Assembly: GCA_029204225.1 (NCBI GenBank) | Contig: CM055095.1 | Coordinates: 14,352,049 to 14,416,048 of the forward strand | Origin: Diphasiastrum complanatum | Taxonomy: Eukaryota; Streptophyta; Lycopodiopsida; Lycopodiales; Lycopodiaceae | Reading direction: 5' to 3' | DNA length: 64,000 nucleotides | In this document: in pieces, positions 47,136-58,493 of the stretch | Layout of the letters: every line of letters begins with the position of its first letter | How positions within the stretch are numbered: the stretch's first letter is position 1 | Program-made: the position numbers and the translations under genes | The notes under the pieces: generated by a model | The model's input: the letters and a program-made list of their open reading frames with translations, nothing else | What the model was told of the DNA's origin: nothing | Database searches by the model: none

Positions 47136-49502
47136 TATTTCAAAATATATCGAAAACTCAAATACTTAAATCGCCTATAATGTGGAGCATGATCTTCACC
47201 ATCTTTTATTCAATATTCCTTTTTGGTGATTATGAGGACTATTGTCTCCAACGCTAAATGAGGATGAAAAATCTTACATACCAAAACAACAAAAAGTCGA
47301 AACTAAGCTTGATAAACATTTCCTCTCATATTTGATAGATCTAAATGTTGCATGAATATAATGCTTTTGAGCTCAAATCATCATAGCAACAATAAAACTA
47401 CCAATCAACAATATACCAACATACCAATTCTTCATTCCAACTTTTAAAATATTCTTCATTCCAACTTGTTAACATTCAATAAACTCAAAGAATTGCATGC
47501 TTTTATGTATGACATTTGTCATTAAAATTTGTTCAAGACTTGCCAACATCTTATCCATGTATATTCTACTTATGTTTAACGAAAATCTAATATTCTAGTA
47601 ACATTTGGGAACCTATCCTTGATATCAAGAAAATTACTTGGGTGGGGCAACACATAACGATGTCCTAAAGATGATGTGGTCCATATGGCCTCTCTCGTAG
47701 TAATCAAAATAGTTATCTCAATTTGAAATTTAACATGATATTTGTCTTCTTCTTTCAAACCTTCACCAAAATCACTCAACCGAGAATTTATTATTCAATT
47801 TGAGCTAATTTAGTTTAATATTCGCCATGTCCTAAATTAATTGGCATTAAGTATCATGAATTTGTAATTTGAATATGCTAGTACTGTAGTCCAAACTTCT
47901 TGACAATCTTGTCAGTTTGATTTCATCCATGTAGATAGTGCACGCAGGCCTATCTCAACTAATTTAAATACCACATAGCAATCAATGTTTGAAGCTTTCA
48001 GTTTGAACTCTTGTCCAAGATGAGTGATGATCTCACTCAGTCTTTCTTTCACGATGGAATAATCAAAATCAAACAATCAGTCATATAGTCAATTGATTGA
48101 TTGCCCACTCAATCACTCATTTGATTAATTAATGCTCGGATCAAGTTAGTTAGTGATAAATCTCCTTGGATTGGCCCAGTGTGCCATGGTATCTCACAAC
48201 GAGCAATCAAAATGAGGCTCATACTGGTAGAGTGATCCACGACAGTGTTAGGCATCTCGATGTCTAGATTCATGTTGGATTCCTATCCTCTCCATCCCTA
48301 TCTCTTTGCTAATCTAGATCCATTCAGTAGGTATTGTAAATACTTGTATAGTCGCATGCTCTATAGAAATGCACTTGTTTTACAGTCTGCATAATTACAA
48401 AGAAATCGGTGACAATATAGTCCGACGTGATCGACATCGATATTTCGGTCCAACATCGACTTCCTGGTCTTTATCCTGCCTCACCGTCAGATCTCGCGGC
48501 TGTAGTAGGGCGCTCATTTGCTAGGCCATATAATCCAAAATCATGCAAACACCTCTCAAACACCAAAAGTGACATTACCAATGGTCTATTAGACTTCCGT
48601 GAAGCCTTCATACAGATCCTAAGAAGCAATATGGGCTAAGGACGAAGATTTCTTGGTTCGTAGAAAGGGCACTCTAGCTACAAACTTGACGGAGCCGGAG
48701 CATAAGCCCCCAGCCACCAATTCACAGGTCTGATAGCTTTCTAGGAGTACAAAATAGGCTATAAAAATTTTCAATATGATCCCCTTGTGGATTGATAGCA
48801 ATCCAGCCCCTAAAAATCACCAAAAAAAAAGGCTATTTTTTTGGCTTTTTCGATTCTCTACACCCACAATTCTCTAAAACCTTGGCTCTAACTTCAAAGA
48901 CAGCTTCAAAAGACTGTAATTAATCCACTTTCCACGATAGTATGCAACCAAATTTCACAAAGAAACTTGCAAAAATGATGATTTTTGGCAGTTTTCCTGG
49001 CTTTTTCACTACATCAGGTTGATTCCACCCCCATGCAACCCCATTCCACTCACATGAAACTCAATTTAAAGAGTTATAGCCATATAATAATCTGATTTTG
49101 CTGGATTTGAGCTCCTACTATCCATTTCTAGTCAAAAATCATGAAAAGCAAGCAATTTTTGACCAAAAATATAGCCTAGAACCATAAATCATGAAAACAA
49201 TCGACATGCATAATTAATTTCACTAAAAATGATTCGTAGAACAAAAGTACACTTGTTGGAATTTTCATATCTACCAAATATTTGAGCTACATAAGCAAAA
49301 ACATCATAAATATCCTCCCATGGACATCCTTCCATAAAACCCTAGAGAAAGTCGAGAGAGACGCATTTGCATGACATGCAAATGGAAATTGGGGATTTCA
49401 CCCACTTGGACTCCACCTGGATGAGAATACCAAGCACCAAAAAATCCGATGAAAAGCTTCACTACTCCAAGTTCTCCGATCTTGGTAAGCCTTGCTCTGA
49501 TA
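47136..49502. other. Interval with no recognised gene
   Basis: No domain or splice pattern is visible. The right part (48.8-49.48 kb) looks like the leader or interior of an LTR element, because a degenerate tRNA-Met primer-site motif lies at about 49,485-49,500, next to the LTR that follows. Confidence 0.4.
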
Positions 49503-50205
49503 CTGTAAGGGAAAGCTTCTCAAGATCCTACTTAGAAGTCGAAACACAAGAGAACAAACTATGGAGCAAAGCCACCCAACCAAGTGAAAGTTGTTGAAAA
49601 GAGGTGATAATGCAATAACGACAAGTCGTCACGTTCAATCTTTTAGCAACTAACTTTGAAATCATCAGAGCTAAAGTGATTACGTAGCCAAACAATGAAG
49701 AATTGAATTATCAGACAAAAGCAATATGAGATCACAGACTCGTATTCTGACATAATACTTAACACAATAAAGAATAGATCGATTCAGCAAAATGATGAGC
49801 ACAAGACAATTACAAATAGAAACCACATACTCTAAACTATCTCTGAAAACTCTATCTAATTTGCACTTCCGCTGATAAGCAGTAGGCGCTAATAGCAAAA
49901 CTCTAAAAGAACTTAGTTACAATGCTCAAGAGTGTTCAAGCTTGAAATCTTGACAGAGCTGCTAAATTCTATTTCAATACATTGCATGAATGAATTAATT
50001 AATAGACGTATGACCGGCTATTTATACTTAGCAAATGTGGCTACTCCAATAGGACAGCTAATTAGGTCATAGATCTTAATGGCCAGTTGGCCATAGTTAG
50101 TTCTTCCTGGAAATTTACTTGTAGAATCCACCTATGAACGATTTCCGTGTACTTCTGCAAACTGTGTAAAACTTGAAAGTTTGATGTTCCGGAAGAGTCC
50201 GTAAG
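49503..50205 (-). repeat. Copia-type LTR related to the fragment at 320-990
   Basis: It shares blocks with 320-990: GATAAGCAGTAG, AATGCTCAAGAGTGTTCAAGCTT, a TATTTATACT box, CAGTTGGCCA. The left edge is next to the minus-strand motif AGTATCAGAGC, a decayed primer site. The right edge faces copia coding sequence. This one LTR could be the 3' LTR of the element on its right and also the 5' LTR of a lost element on its left. The right end is approximate. Confidence 0.55.
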
Positions 50206-51800
50206 TTCGACTATATGAGCTTTGCCTTTACCTTTGAGATCAATAAATGATCTTCGATGAAGATGACATCTCGGCTAGTGAATATCTTCGACTCGACAGG
50301 ATCATACACCTTATAAGCTTAATCTGAAGTAGCGTAGCTGATGGAAATAGACTTGATACTCTGGAAGTCAAACTTCTTCCTGAGATTATGTGGAATTTGT
50401 GCATAAGTGATACATCCAAAAACTTGTAAGTTCGATAAAGAAGGTTTGGGACCTGTCCAAACTTCGTATGGTGTTTTTTCTAAGAGACCTTTAGTAGGAC
50501 ATCTATTCTGAATATAAGCTGCAGTGGAAACAGCTTCAGTCCAGAAGGACTTCGGAAGTGTCGCATGTGATAACATGCCCTTTGTCGATTCAACTAAGGT
50601 TATGTTCTTTCTCTCACCAAGACCGTTCGACTGAGGCAAATAGGAGGTAATGTATTGTTGCTTGATGCCATTGTTGAGGAAATACTCCTTGAATTCGGTA
50701 GAGATATATTCTCCCCTGTTGTCAAACCTCAGTGCTTTAATTCTTTTACTAGTTTGGTTTTCTGCATGCTCTTTGAATTGTTGAAACCTGTTGAAAGCCT
50801 TCGATTTCTGCTTAATAAAATAAACAGTTGTTCTTCTTGAATATTCATCAATAAAGGTAATAAAATACTTCTCATCTAGCAGCGATGTAGTTTGCATTAT
50901 CTGAATGAACAACGTCTAACAAATCTTTTGTTGCATGCATATGACTCGATTGAAAGAGAATCCTAGTCTGCTTTCCAAGAATGTAGCTATGACAGACAGG
51001 GAGGTCAACTCTGTCAGATAGATATTCGAGATTAAGTGCTAGGAATCGTTTAGACATGTATAAAACAGATGTATGATTCAAGTGTCCTAATCGATGATGC
51101 ATAGTAATGCTTTATTGACAAGAATATAGGTTTTCAAGGCTTGACTAGTATCAAAACAACAATGTGCCAATCTATATAAGTTTCCATGCGTCTTGCCGAG
51201 TGCAAGGATCTTACTTGTCCTATCGATAATTCGGCATTGATCAGACTCGAACTCTACCTTATGACCTAAATTAGTGATTCTACTTACTGATAACAAATTT
51301 GTAAAAAGTTTAGGAACATACAAAACATTTTATAGTAGTTTGCATTGATCATGCTAGAAATTTAATCTCATAGTACCTTCACCTTCGATAGTGTGAGTGC
51401 TATCGTTGCCAAGATGAACGTATCTTATTGTACTGTAAGGCGTATAGGAGTGCACACGATGATTGGTCATATGTTGAGTAGCTCCAGAATCCAGAAACCA
51501 AGAATTATCCAATAGTGTCTTTTGGTCTTTGACCGTAAATGTTCCTTCGTCCATGTCGAGATTGGGAGATGTTGTGACTGCATTTGCCTGTTGATCTGCT
51601 TGCTTGCTGGCATTCTTTGCTTTTAATACCCTGCAATCCTGGATTTCATGATTAGTGCGTTTGCAATACTTACAAAACGTCTTCTTCTTCGACTTTATTA
51701 GTGGATGGGTTTGATAGATCAAATGTTGGGTTTTCATTGGTTTGATCCATTGGGATTGCTTGTGTGTTTTCCTATTATGCAAATACAACAATAAGTGCTC
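50206..51800 (-). mobile_element. Ty1/copia LTR retrotransposon fossil (gag end, protease, integrase)
   Basis: Minus strand, in order: a gag zinc knuckle CKYCKRTNHEIQDC near 51.67 kb, a protease with WFLDSGATQHMT near 51.5 kb, a GAG-pre-integrase segment with HHRLGHLN near 51.1 kb, and an integrase with FIDEYSRRTTVYFI and QSNGLGERKN between 50.9 and 50.3 kb. The element is broken, with several breaks. It runs into the copia-type LTR at 49.5-50.2 kb. Confidence 0.88.
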
Positions 51801-52779
51801 AAATTAGAATGATAGAAATGCTTCAATTGTTACATCCAATGCAAATAAAAAGCATTTACTTCTATTCATTCAATCTTATTGTTTATAAGCTCAATCCAAG
51901 CCTACTATTTGCAAGCTCAATCCAAGCTTAAGAGGAAAACAACAACAACCTACATTTGCCTTAATCAAAAGCAAAAATGAAAACCAAATCTTTATGTAAA
52001 CTTCAATTAACTAATCCAAGCTAATGTTTACATAAAGTTCCCATTCTCATCCCAATTCCATTTGTCATTTCAAAAGCAACCAAAGTTTTCACATTTCTCA
52101 CTATTCTAGATTTCCAAAACCAAGAAACTAGTGTGTAAAAATGGATAACTAATGAAAGCTTCAATTTTCATATCTGATTTTCAGATTTACAAGTCTGAAA
52201 ATCAGAACTTCAAAATGACAAAAAATAGAATTTCAAAACTTGTTTTATGCACAAAGTTACACTATCATTCCCTTCCTACATTGCCATCTTCATGAAACTA
52301 GGAGATAGAAGGGTGTAACTAACGAAGTTTGAATGAAAACTTCACTTTTCAGATCTGATTTTCAGATTTATAGGTCTGAAAAATAGAACTTCAAAATGAA
52401 AATCAGAACTTCGAACACTTCATCTATGCAAAAAAAAAAACACTAGTTTTGATCAAAACACTTAGCTAGAATCAATCTTATTGCAAAAAAAAGTTTGTGT
52501 ATGTAGAGGAAGACTTCCTCTAACCACCCCGCAAATCTTTTTTCAGAACTTTTAAAAAACCAAAGCCCACGTTAAAACTTCTCTGACATGATAAAAAATC
52601 AGCCCCTAAACAATTCTATAAGCATCACCACTCTCTTCCAACGAAAGCTAGATTCATTGGGTACTTCAACTACAAGCTTCCTACAACTAGAAAAGCCTAT
52701 AATCTTCCCCAAAAAAAAATCTAGTTGGTGATCTTAATAGAACTTGAAGAAGGTTAGAAAGGTTACCATCCTTTGTCTA
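51801..52779. other. Leader-like interval without a gene
   Basis: AT-rich sequence between the copia coding remnant and the primer site at 52.78 kb. A ~60-bp segment around CAGATCTGATTTTCAGATTTATAGG recurs in degenerate form near 52,165-52,220 and 52,345-52,410. It may be the untranslated leader or decayed gag of the flanking element. Confidence 0.4.
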
Positions 52780-52791
52780 GCTCTGATACCA
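52780..52791 (-). other. Primer binding site (initiator tRNA-Met type)
   Basis: The minus strand reads TGGTATCAGAGC directly inside the LTR at 52793-53837. Confidence 0.85.
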
Positions 52792-52792
52792 C

Positions 52793-53321
52793 TTTTACAA
52801 GTAGAGGTGAGGAAGACCTCCAAATCCAAGGTAGAGCCTCCAAATGTCCTCCAAGCAACCTGCAAGCTTCAAGATGCTCCCCAACTCCAAGCTAGGATGC
52901 CTTCACCTGCAAGTAAGGATCTGCAAGCCTCCAAGGATCTCTCCTCCACCTGTGTCCCTACTCTTTAAACACAAAGATAGATAACAGGTTGGCCTCAAGT
53001 ATTTACCACCCAACCATAGCTAGATCCAAGCTCCAAGCAAGACCTATCAAGCACCCCCTTGCTAACCATAAACAAATCACAAGCATACCACAACACTCCA
53101 TAGCATTCTCAAGATCCAAACCCTACTTATGTCCCATACCATAAGCAAGATCCAGACCTTAAGCATACTACCACAAGAAAGCACTCTGCACACTAGTAGC
53201 AACACTAGAGCATAAGCAAAGCAAACAAGAGAGATCTCTCCCCTCTCAATGGGCGCTCTACTACTCTCATATAGATGGCCCATGGACCCCTCCAATGCAC
53301 TATGGAGTTCCATGCACATCC

Positions 53322-53356
<35 letters not shown>

Positions 53357-53837
53357 CCTAGGGGAGTTAAAGAATCTCCAAGAGCCTCCATAGGCTTATG
53401 GAATGTCAAGAGACTCCTTCCATAACCTATGACTCTTTTAATGCCTTTCTTGTGGGAGTTGGGAACTCAATGGACACTTTAGAAGGGTGCCCTCCTACTA
53501 GGTCCCATTGCCCAAGTTGTGCAAGTAAACTTTGGTCCTAGACCAATAAAGTGATATGGTTCAAGGTTGAGGCCCAAGGTTTAGAAAAATAGTCATCCAA
53601 TGACTTTCTAACACCTCTCTAGGTTCCATACCTCCATGCAAGGCATAAACACCTACTTGCTCTTAACCAAGGACACTAGTACCTTAATCTAAGGTACCTA
53701 CCCTTAATACTAAGGGTATCCCTTATCCAAAGGTCACGTGACTCCATACCTCCAACTAAGGTATAGTCACTTGCCTGCTCTTATCCAAGGGCACATACCC
53801 TTAATCCTAAGGGTACCTTGCTATTTAGCCCCCAACA
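52793..53837 (-). repeat. 5' LTR of an LTR retrotransposon (about 1.04 kb)
   Basis: On the minus strand it begins TGTTGGGGGCTAAATAGC at 53837 and ends next to the primer site at 52780-52791. It contains a (GA)15 run at 53325-53354 and degenerate repeats of TAAGGGTA and TTATCCAAGG near 53.65-53.82 kb. It is unlike the LTR at 49.5-50.2 kb, so the copia body between them cannot have both as a matching pair. Confidence 0.7.
53325..53354. repeat. (GA)15 microsatellite
   Basis: Short uninterrupted GA run inside the LTR at 52.8-53.8 kb. Confidence 0.97.
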
Positions 53838-53849
53838 CTAAATGGACTA

Positions 53850-56800
53850 TTAGGGGTATGAAGTACTGCTAGTTACATAGGTATGTAACATGATAGATGG
53901 TGTGGATGTGGCAGGAGGTGGTGGAGGCAATGGTGGGATGGTGGTTGGATTAGGCGAAGGAGATACTTGAGCAACTGAAGTTGTTGTAATTGGCAGGACC
54001 ACTCTGGACCCGACTTGGAAGTGCCTTTGTCCAAAGTTCTTCCTGATGCAGCTACCACTTGACATCTTTGTTGGGCCTATTGGAGTAAGGCCACTTGTTG
54101 TGCCAAAACTTTCTTTGGGACCTTGGAGGATTTAAGGCTCCCTCCGGATTCAACATATTCTGCCCCTACATTACTTGATAAGATATCAAGGGAGACATCT
54201 TCTTCTCCGCTTTGAGCTATTGTCTTGCCCTTTTGCTTTTTGGAGGGACGACAGAACCTTCGAAAGCTTGAGAACTGGTCCGCTTCCTGTTGCTGAACCA
54301 TCATCTATAATAAATAACCACACTTGGTGGTAGCTTTTCGTGCCTTGAGGGCCAAGCACAATTTGTTCGAAATTTTCTCAGCCTTCTCAGCCCACTTATA
54401 GGTGTGAGTGGGATCGTCCAGCATCATGGTCAAGGAGAAGAGATCATTGTATGGATTTGATCCACTCGTGCAATGTGAACTTCGACCAAGATAGTAAGGA
54501 ATTTCGCTGCAGCATGTAGTTTGGGATCCTTGATCAACTTTGTGGCAATACCATCATTCGTGTGAGCTATGGTTTTGCCATCATCCATCAAAAATTTCTT
54601 GGAATAGTTATGATCGTAACTAGTTCCCTTGCCATGGATTGTCTCTAATGTATGGGAAACCAACCAATTGAAGCCTAGCTGGTGTAATGTCGATGCTCAG
54701 GTAACTACCAACCTTGGACGGAATCTGAAAGGATTGGAATTTCTTCGAATAGGAAGAATAGGTAGCACATATTAGGCTCTCGCACTGATGCTCAAGAAGG
54801 TATTGCAAATCAAAACCAATACATGTGGGGATGTCATTGGCTAATTGCAGATTCGTTGAATAGTTCTTGATTTCCACCAAAAAAATATTGCTCTTGTAAG
54901 ATTTTGGAGTCGTACAGTGATGCAATGAGAGTGATGAGTCTCGGGAGGCCATGATAGCAGTGAGGGATTGTGCGAGAAAGTATTGTGAAAGTTTTAGAAA
55001 GTTCTGAAAATTTTGAAAAAATTCAGCATAATTTCTCCAACAGAATCTTGAATGAACTCGTGGGAAAAATGGGTGAGGCCTATATATAGACTTTTTTTGA
55101 CAGGAAATTACAAATTCACCCAGTATTTGTCATCAGTGCCCATGATTTCTTAGTGAGGTTCAAAAATTCGGAGACAGAGTTTTGATGATCCTGCGAGTTA
55201 TTTTTGTAAAAAAATGGGTTGAATTCTTTTCAGCTTCCTGCGTTGCTCTCGATTGAGGTGAGCCCCAATGTGAACGATGTAGTCATTATTCTCATTGGGC
55301 TCACTCAAGGATATGGTGATGGTTCATGTAGGATCTTCGTAGGGTGAATCACCATTCGGCTCGCGTTGAGCTTGTGGTGATATCGGTAGATTTAACATAA
55401 TGACCTTTCTCTTGGGTGGAATGGTATGGCTCAAACACAGAGTTTGTAGTGGATGAATCATCGTCATGGTATTGTGCTGGTTTGAGCTTTCCAGATGAAT
55501 CAATGCTAATGAACATCTCCCTATTACCAAGAGTTACTTGCCCTTTGTTCCAATCATAAACGACCTTTGCATTGGTGAGCCATGGTCGACCAAGTAGTAA
55601 CTCATAAGAATAGACGTTACTAGGAATATCGAGTACAACCAGGTCTATGGTGCATTTCAGGCCTCCCAGATTAATCAAAATTTGTGGGAGGAATCTTAAA
55701 GGTCGGACCACACTTTGGTCGGCCATCCTGAGCTGACAAGTGGGTTTGGTGAGTTTGTCTTTCAAGTTCCATTCCAACATGAGAGACATGGAGATGATAT
55801 TGATGCTTGAGCTACCATCTAACATAGCTAATACTTCTCGGGATTGGCGATGAGTAGCTGTAATCTTGATATTGCCCTTTTCACTGAGCTGATTGGTTAG
55901 GTGTAATGGCATTTCAAGCAACTCGTCAGGGTTGGTGGTTTCGGTGGATTGGAGTTGTTGTTTTCATTTACCCGCATGCTTCCATAAAACGTGGAAAGGA
56001 AGTGTGACACTGGCTTGTAATAGATCTCCCCAAACTTTAGTGCCTTCAGGTGTTTATTCTCAAAAGGTGCGTGAGGTACTTTATGGGAGCTAGAAGAGTT
56101 TTGGTCTACATTTCGAATTTGTTGACGGTATTTGTGATGCAGCCTAATTTCTTCTATTGGTTGAGGATACACAATGGGTGTAGATAATTCACTCGGGGGT
56201 ACGGTATGCTTCTGGGTTTTACTAGGTGCAATGGTAGTGGCTTGGCGTTGTTGTGCTTGAGTCAAGACCCATGCTGGCAGAGTTTTGACTTGCGTGGACC
56301 AGACAGGAGTAGCTGGTTTAGATCGTGAAGGAAAATCTTTAACATGGTGTTCAATGCCACAATTTTTGCAAGCTGGTGGAAAACGAAGTTTGTCTGGACA
56401 GCGCACACTAGGATGTTTACCTGCATAGATAAAGCATCCGCATATTGCAAAAAAATTGTTACATTGGAAACACAGCTTGGTTTGGATCGTAGATCAGGAC
56501 ATTTGGGTCAATCACTTGAGAATTAGGATCATACGGATAATATACCATCGACTCAGAGGAATATCCTAGTGGAGTAGTGTCATCCACAAAATAAATTGCT
56601 AGATCTATGGAATTTGGATCAATAAAATACACAGCTGGTTGTGGAACGAGTTGATTAACGACAAATTGTTGGCGTGGTTGGAACTAATTTGGTGCAGTTG
56701 GTCGTGGTTGATAAATTCTTGGTCGTGGCATGGGTTGTTGTGGATTGAAGGGGCAGTAAGGCTGATACATAGGTTTGGGTGCTAATGGGAAATGAGTTTT

Positions 56801-56970
56801 TAGTTGGGGGCACTCATTAGTAGTGTGAATCTGTGAACAGATAGGACACCATACATTTTCTCTTGTTCGAAAGGATTTGTCAACAATATCTTTCATAGCC
56901 CTTTGGAAATCGGCAGTTAGTTTTTCAAGGTGGGTTTGTTGAGTCTTCTGCCAAGTTTCCATCTGATGTA
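53850..56970 (-). mobile_element. Second Ty3/gypsy LTR retrotransposon fossil
   Basis: Minus strand: a gag-like segment with VWCPICSQIHTTNECPQLK near 56.85 kb, a basic gag tail near 56.3 kb, and a retropepsin-like segment (55.92-55.35 kb) with AMLDGSSSINIIS and YELLLGRPWLTNAKVVYDW. Then, from 54.95 to 53.85 kb, come reading frames I cannot assign to any retroelement domain. The Cys/His knuckle and protease resemble those of the 40.5-46.1 kb fossil, so the two are related. It is broken, with several breaks, and abuts the LTR ending at 53837. No LTR of its own was identified. Confidence 0.7.
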
Positions 56971-57580
56971 GTATTTGTTATTTTCCTCTAACTACTAGCA
57001 CTTATTCTCTGATTGACAGATTCCAGCCAGCCGCCAGCTGATAGGGTCTACCTACCTCTAGCTTCTATGATTTGCAGTATAGTGGTAATGCAATGGAGAT
57101 GTACCGGCCTGTCAATTAGTACATCTACGACCTGATCTCAATCCTACTGATAATGGATGCTCAACTTCGATCTGGATCTATCAGAATTCGGATTCCTACG
57201 TTCTACAGTCTATTTTTAATGTTTCTTGAGTTCTTACAGATTGCAGATTATTGCTACACTTATCAAAGTAAGAACATGGAATGGATTTGGAACTAATCCT
57301 ATTGAAATCACCAGAATCAATAAAAACCAAAACAAATAAGATCTGCAATCCTACAAAGTGCTTACTACAATTATCACTCAACAATTGTAACAAGAACTTC
57401 TCAGGGAGTCAAGCACAAAGCAACATCAAATCAGAATGGTATTGATTCACCACAAGGCCATGCACATCTATCTGATCTTAATCACAAATTCAAACTTAAA
57501 GGAAGAATCAACAACAAAACACATTCATACATCAGTACTTGAACTTAATGCATGAAAATGGAGCACAGATGGAAATGCAC
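56971..57580. other. Interval without a recognised gene, probably retroelement leader
   Basis: AT-rich sequence lying upstream (minus sense) of the gypsy gag and ending at the outermost copia LTR copy. Nothing else is identified. Confidence 0.4.
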
Positions 57581-57839
57581 TTAGAATTTTCTTCGAACAG
57601 GAACACAGATCGTGCTACACAGTAACATAGACAGAAAACACTCTCCACAGCAAGCTCTCATAGCGACTGTATTTCTCAAAAACGAAATTACATTGTACAT
57701 ATAGTTCTTCACTATGGCAACCCATGCATGGCCCAGGTTGCCGTTGACGGGACGCGTGTCCCATCGACTCGTGAGGCCAACTAATCCTTATCTACTTATA
57801 CCATAGTACAGTAACACAGTGATTCTACTTTAATTCTAA
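57581..57839 (-). repeat. Outer (third) LTR copy of the 57.6-64 kb copia fossil
   Basis: It starts TTAGAATT and ends TTCTAA in plus orientation, like the other copies. A purine-rich tract (AAGAGAGAGGG on the minus strand) lies just upstream in minus sense, as a polypurine tract would. Confidence 0.85.
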
Positions 57840-57895
57840 CCCTCTCTCTTAAAGTAGAGTCTACTTTTTATACAGTCATATACATAGCTTTAAAG

Positions 57896-58210
57896 TCAAC
57901 AAACTTTAAGTATAGAAAGCTTTGATCTAAACTTATCAAACTTTTCTCTGACAAGTGGCTTAGTGAAAATATCAGCTAGTTGTTCGTCCGTAATACAATG
58001 AACAACATGAATTTCACGACTTAGCAGCCTCTCACAGTGATACTGAATCTCAATGTGTTTGGTTCTTGCATGGAACATTGGATTCTTTGCTAGCTGAATG
58101 CCACTCTGACTGTCGCTATGTATAGTCATGGGATTTTCCTGTTTCATGCCAACTTCATCCAAGATTTGCCTCAATCATATAGCTTCATGTGTTGCACTAC
58201 ACATTGCCTT
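57896..58210 (-). repeat. Duplicated RNase H terminal segment between two LTR copies
   Basis: It repeats 58530-58830 at high identity (EVGMKQENPMTIHSDSQSG, ADIFTKPLV). Together with the adjoining LTR it forms a ~650-bp tandem duplication of the element's 3' end. Confidence 0.88.
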
Positions 58211-58224
58211 TATACTCTGCTTCT

Positions 58225-58493
58225 TAGAATTTGCTTCGAATAGGAACACAGATCATGCTACACAGTAACACAGACAGAAAACACTCTCCACAACAAGCTC
58301 TCATAGCAGCTATATTTATCAAAAACGAAATTACATTGTACATATAGTTCTTCACTATGGCAACCCATGCATGGCCTAGGATTCTGTTGATGGGATGTGT
58401 GTCTCATCGACCTCCTTGTGGCGAGGCCAATTGATCCTTATCTACTGATAGGACCCACAATATAGTAACACAATGATTCTACTTTAATCCTAA
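58225..58493 (-). repeat. Inner 3' LTR copy of the 57.6-64 kb copia fossil
   Basis: Termini are TTAG and CTAA. The minus-strand purine tract AAGGGAGAGAG (58504-58494) directly precedes it and fits a polypurine tract. Confidence 0.85.

Noticed and set aside
49503-53837. One complete copia element with LTRs at 49.5-50.2 and 52.8-53.8 kb
   Set aside because: The two LTRs are not similar to each other, so they cannot be a pair from one insertion.
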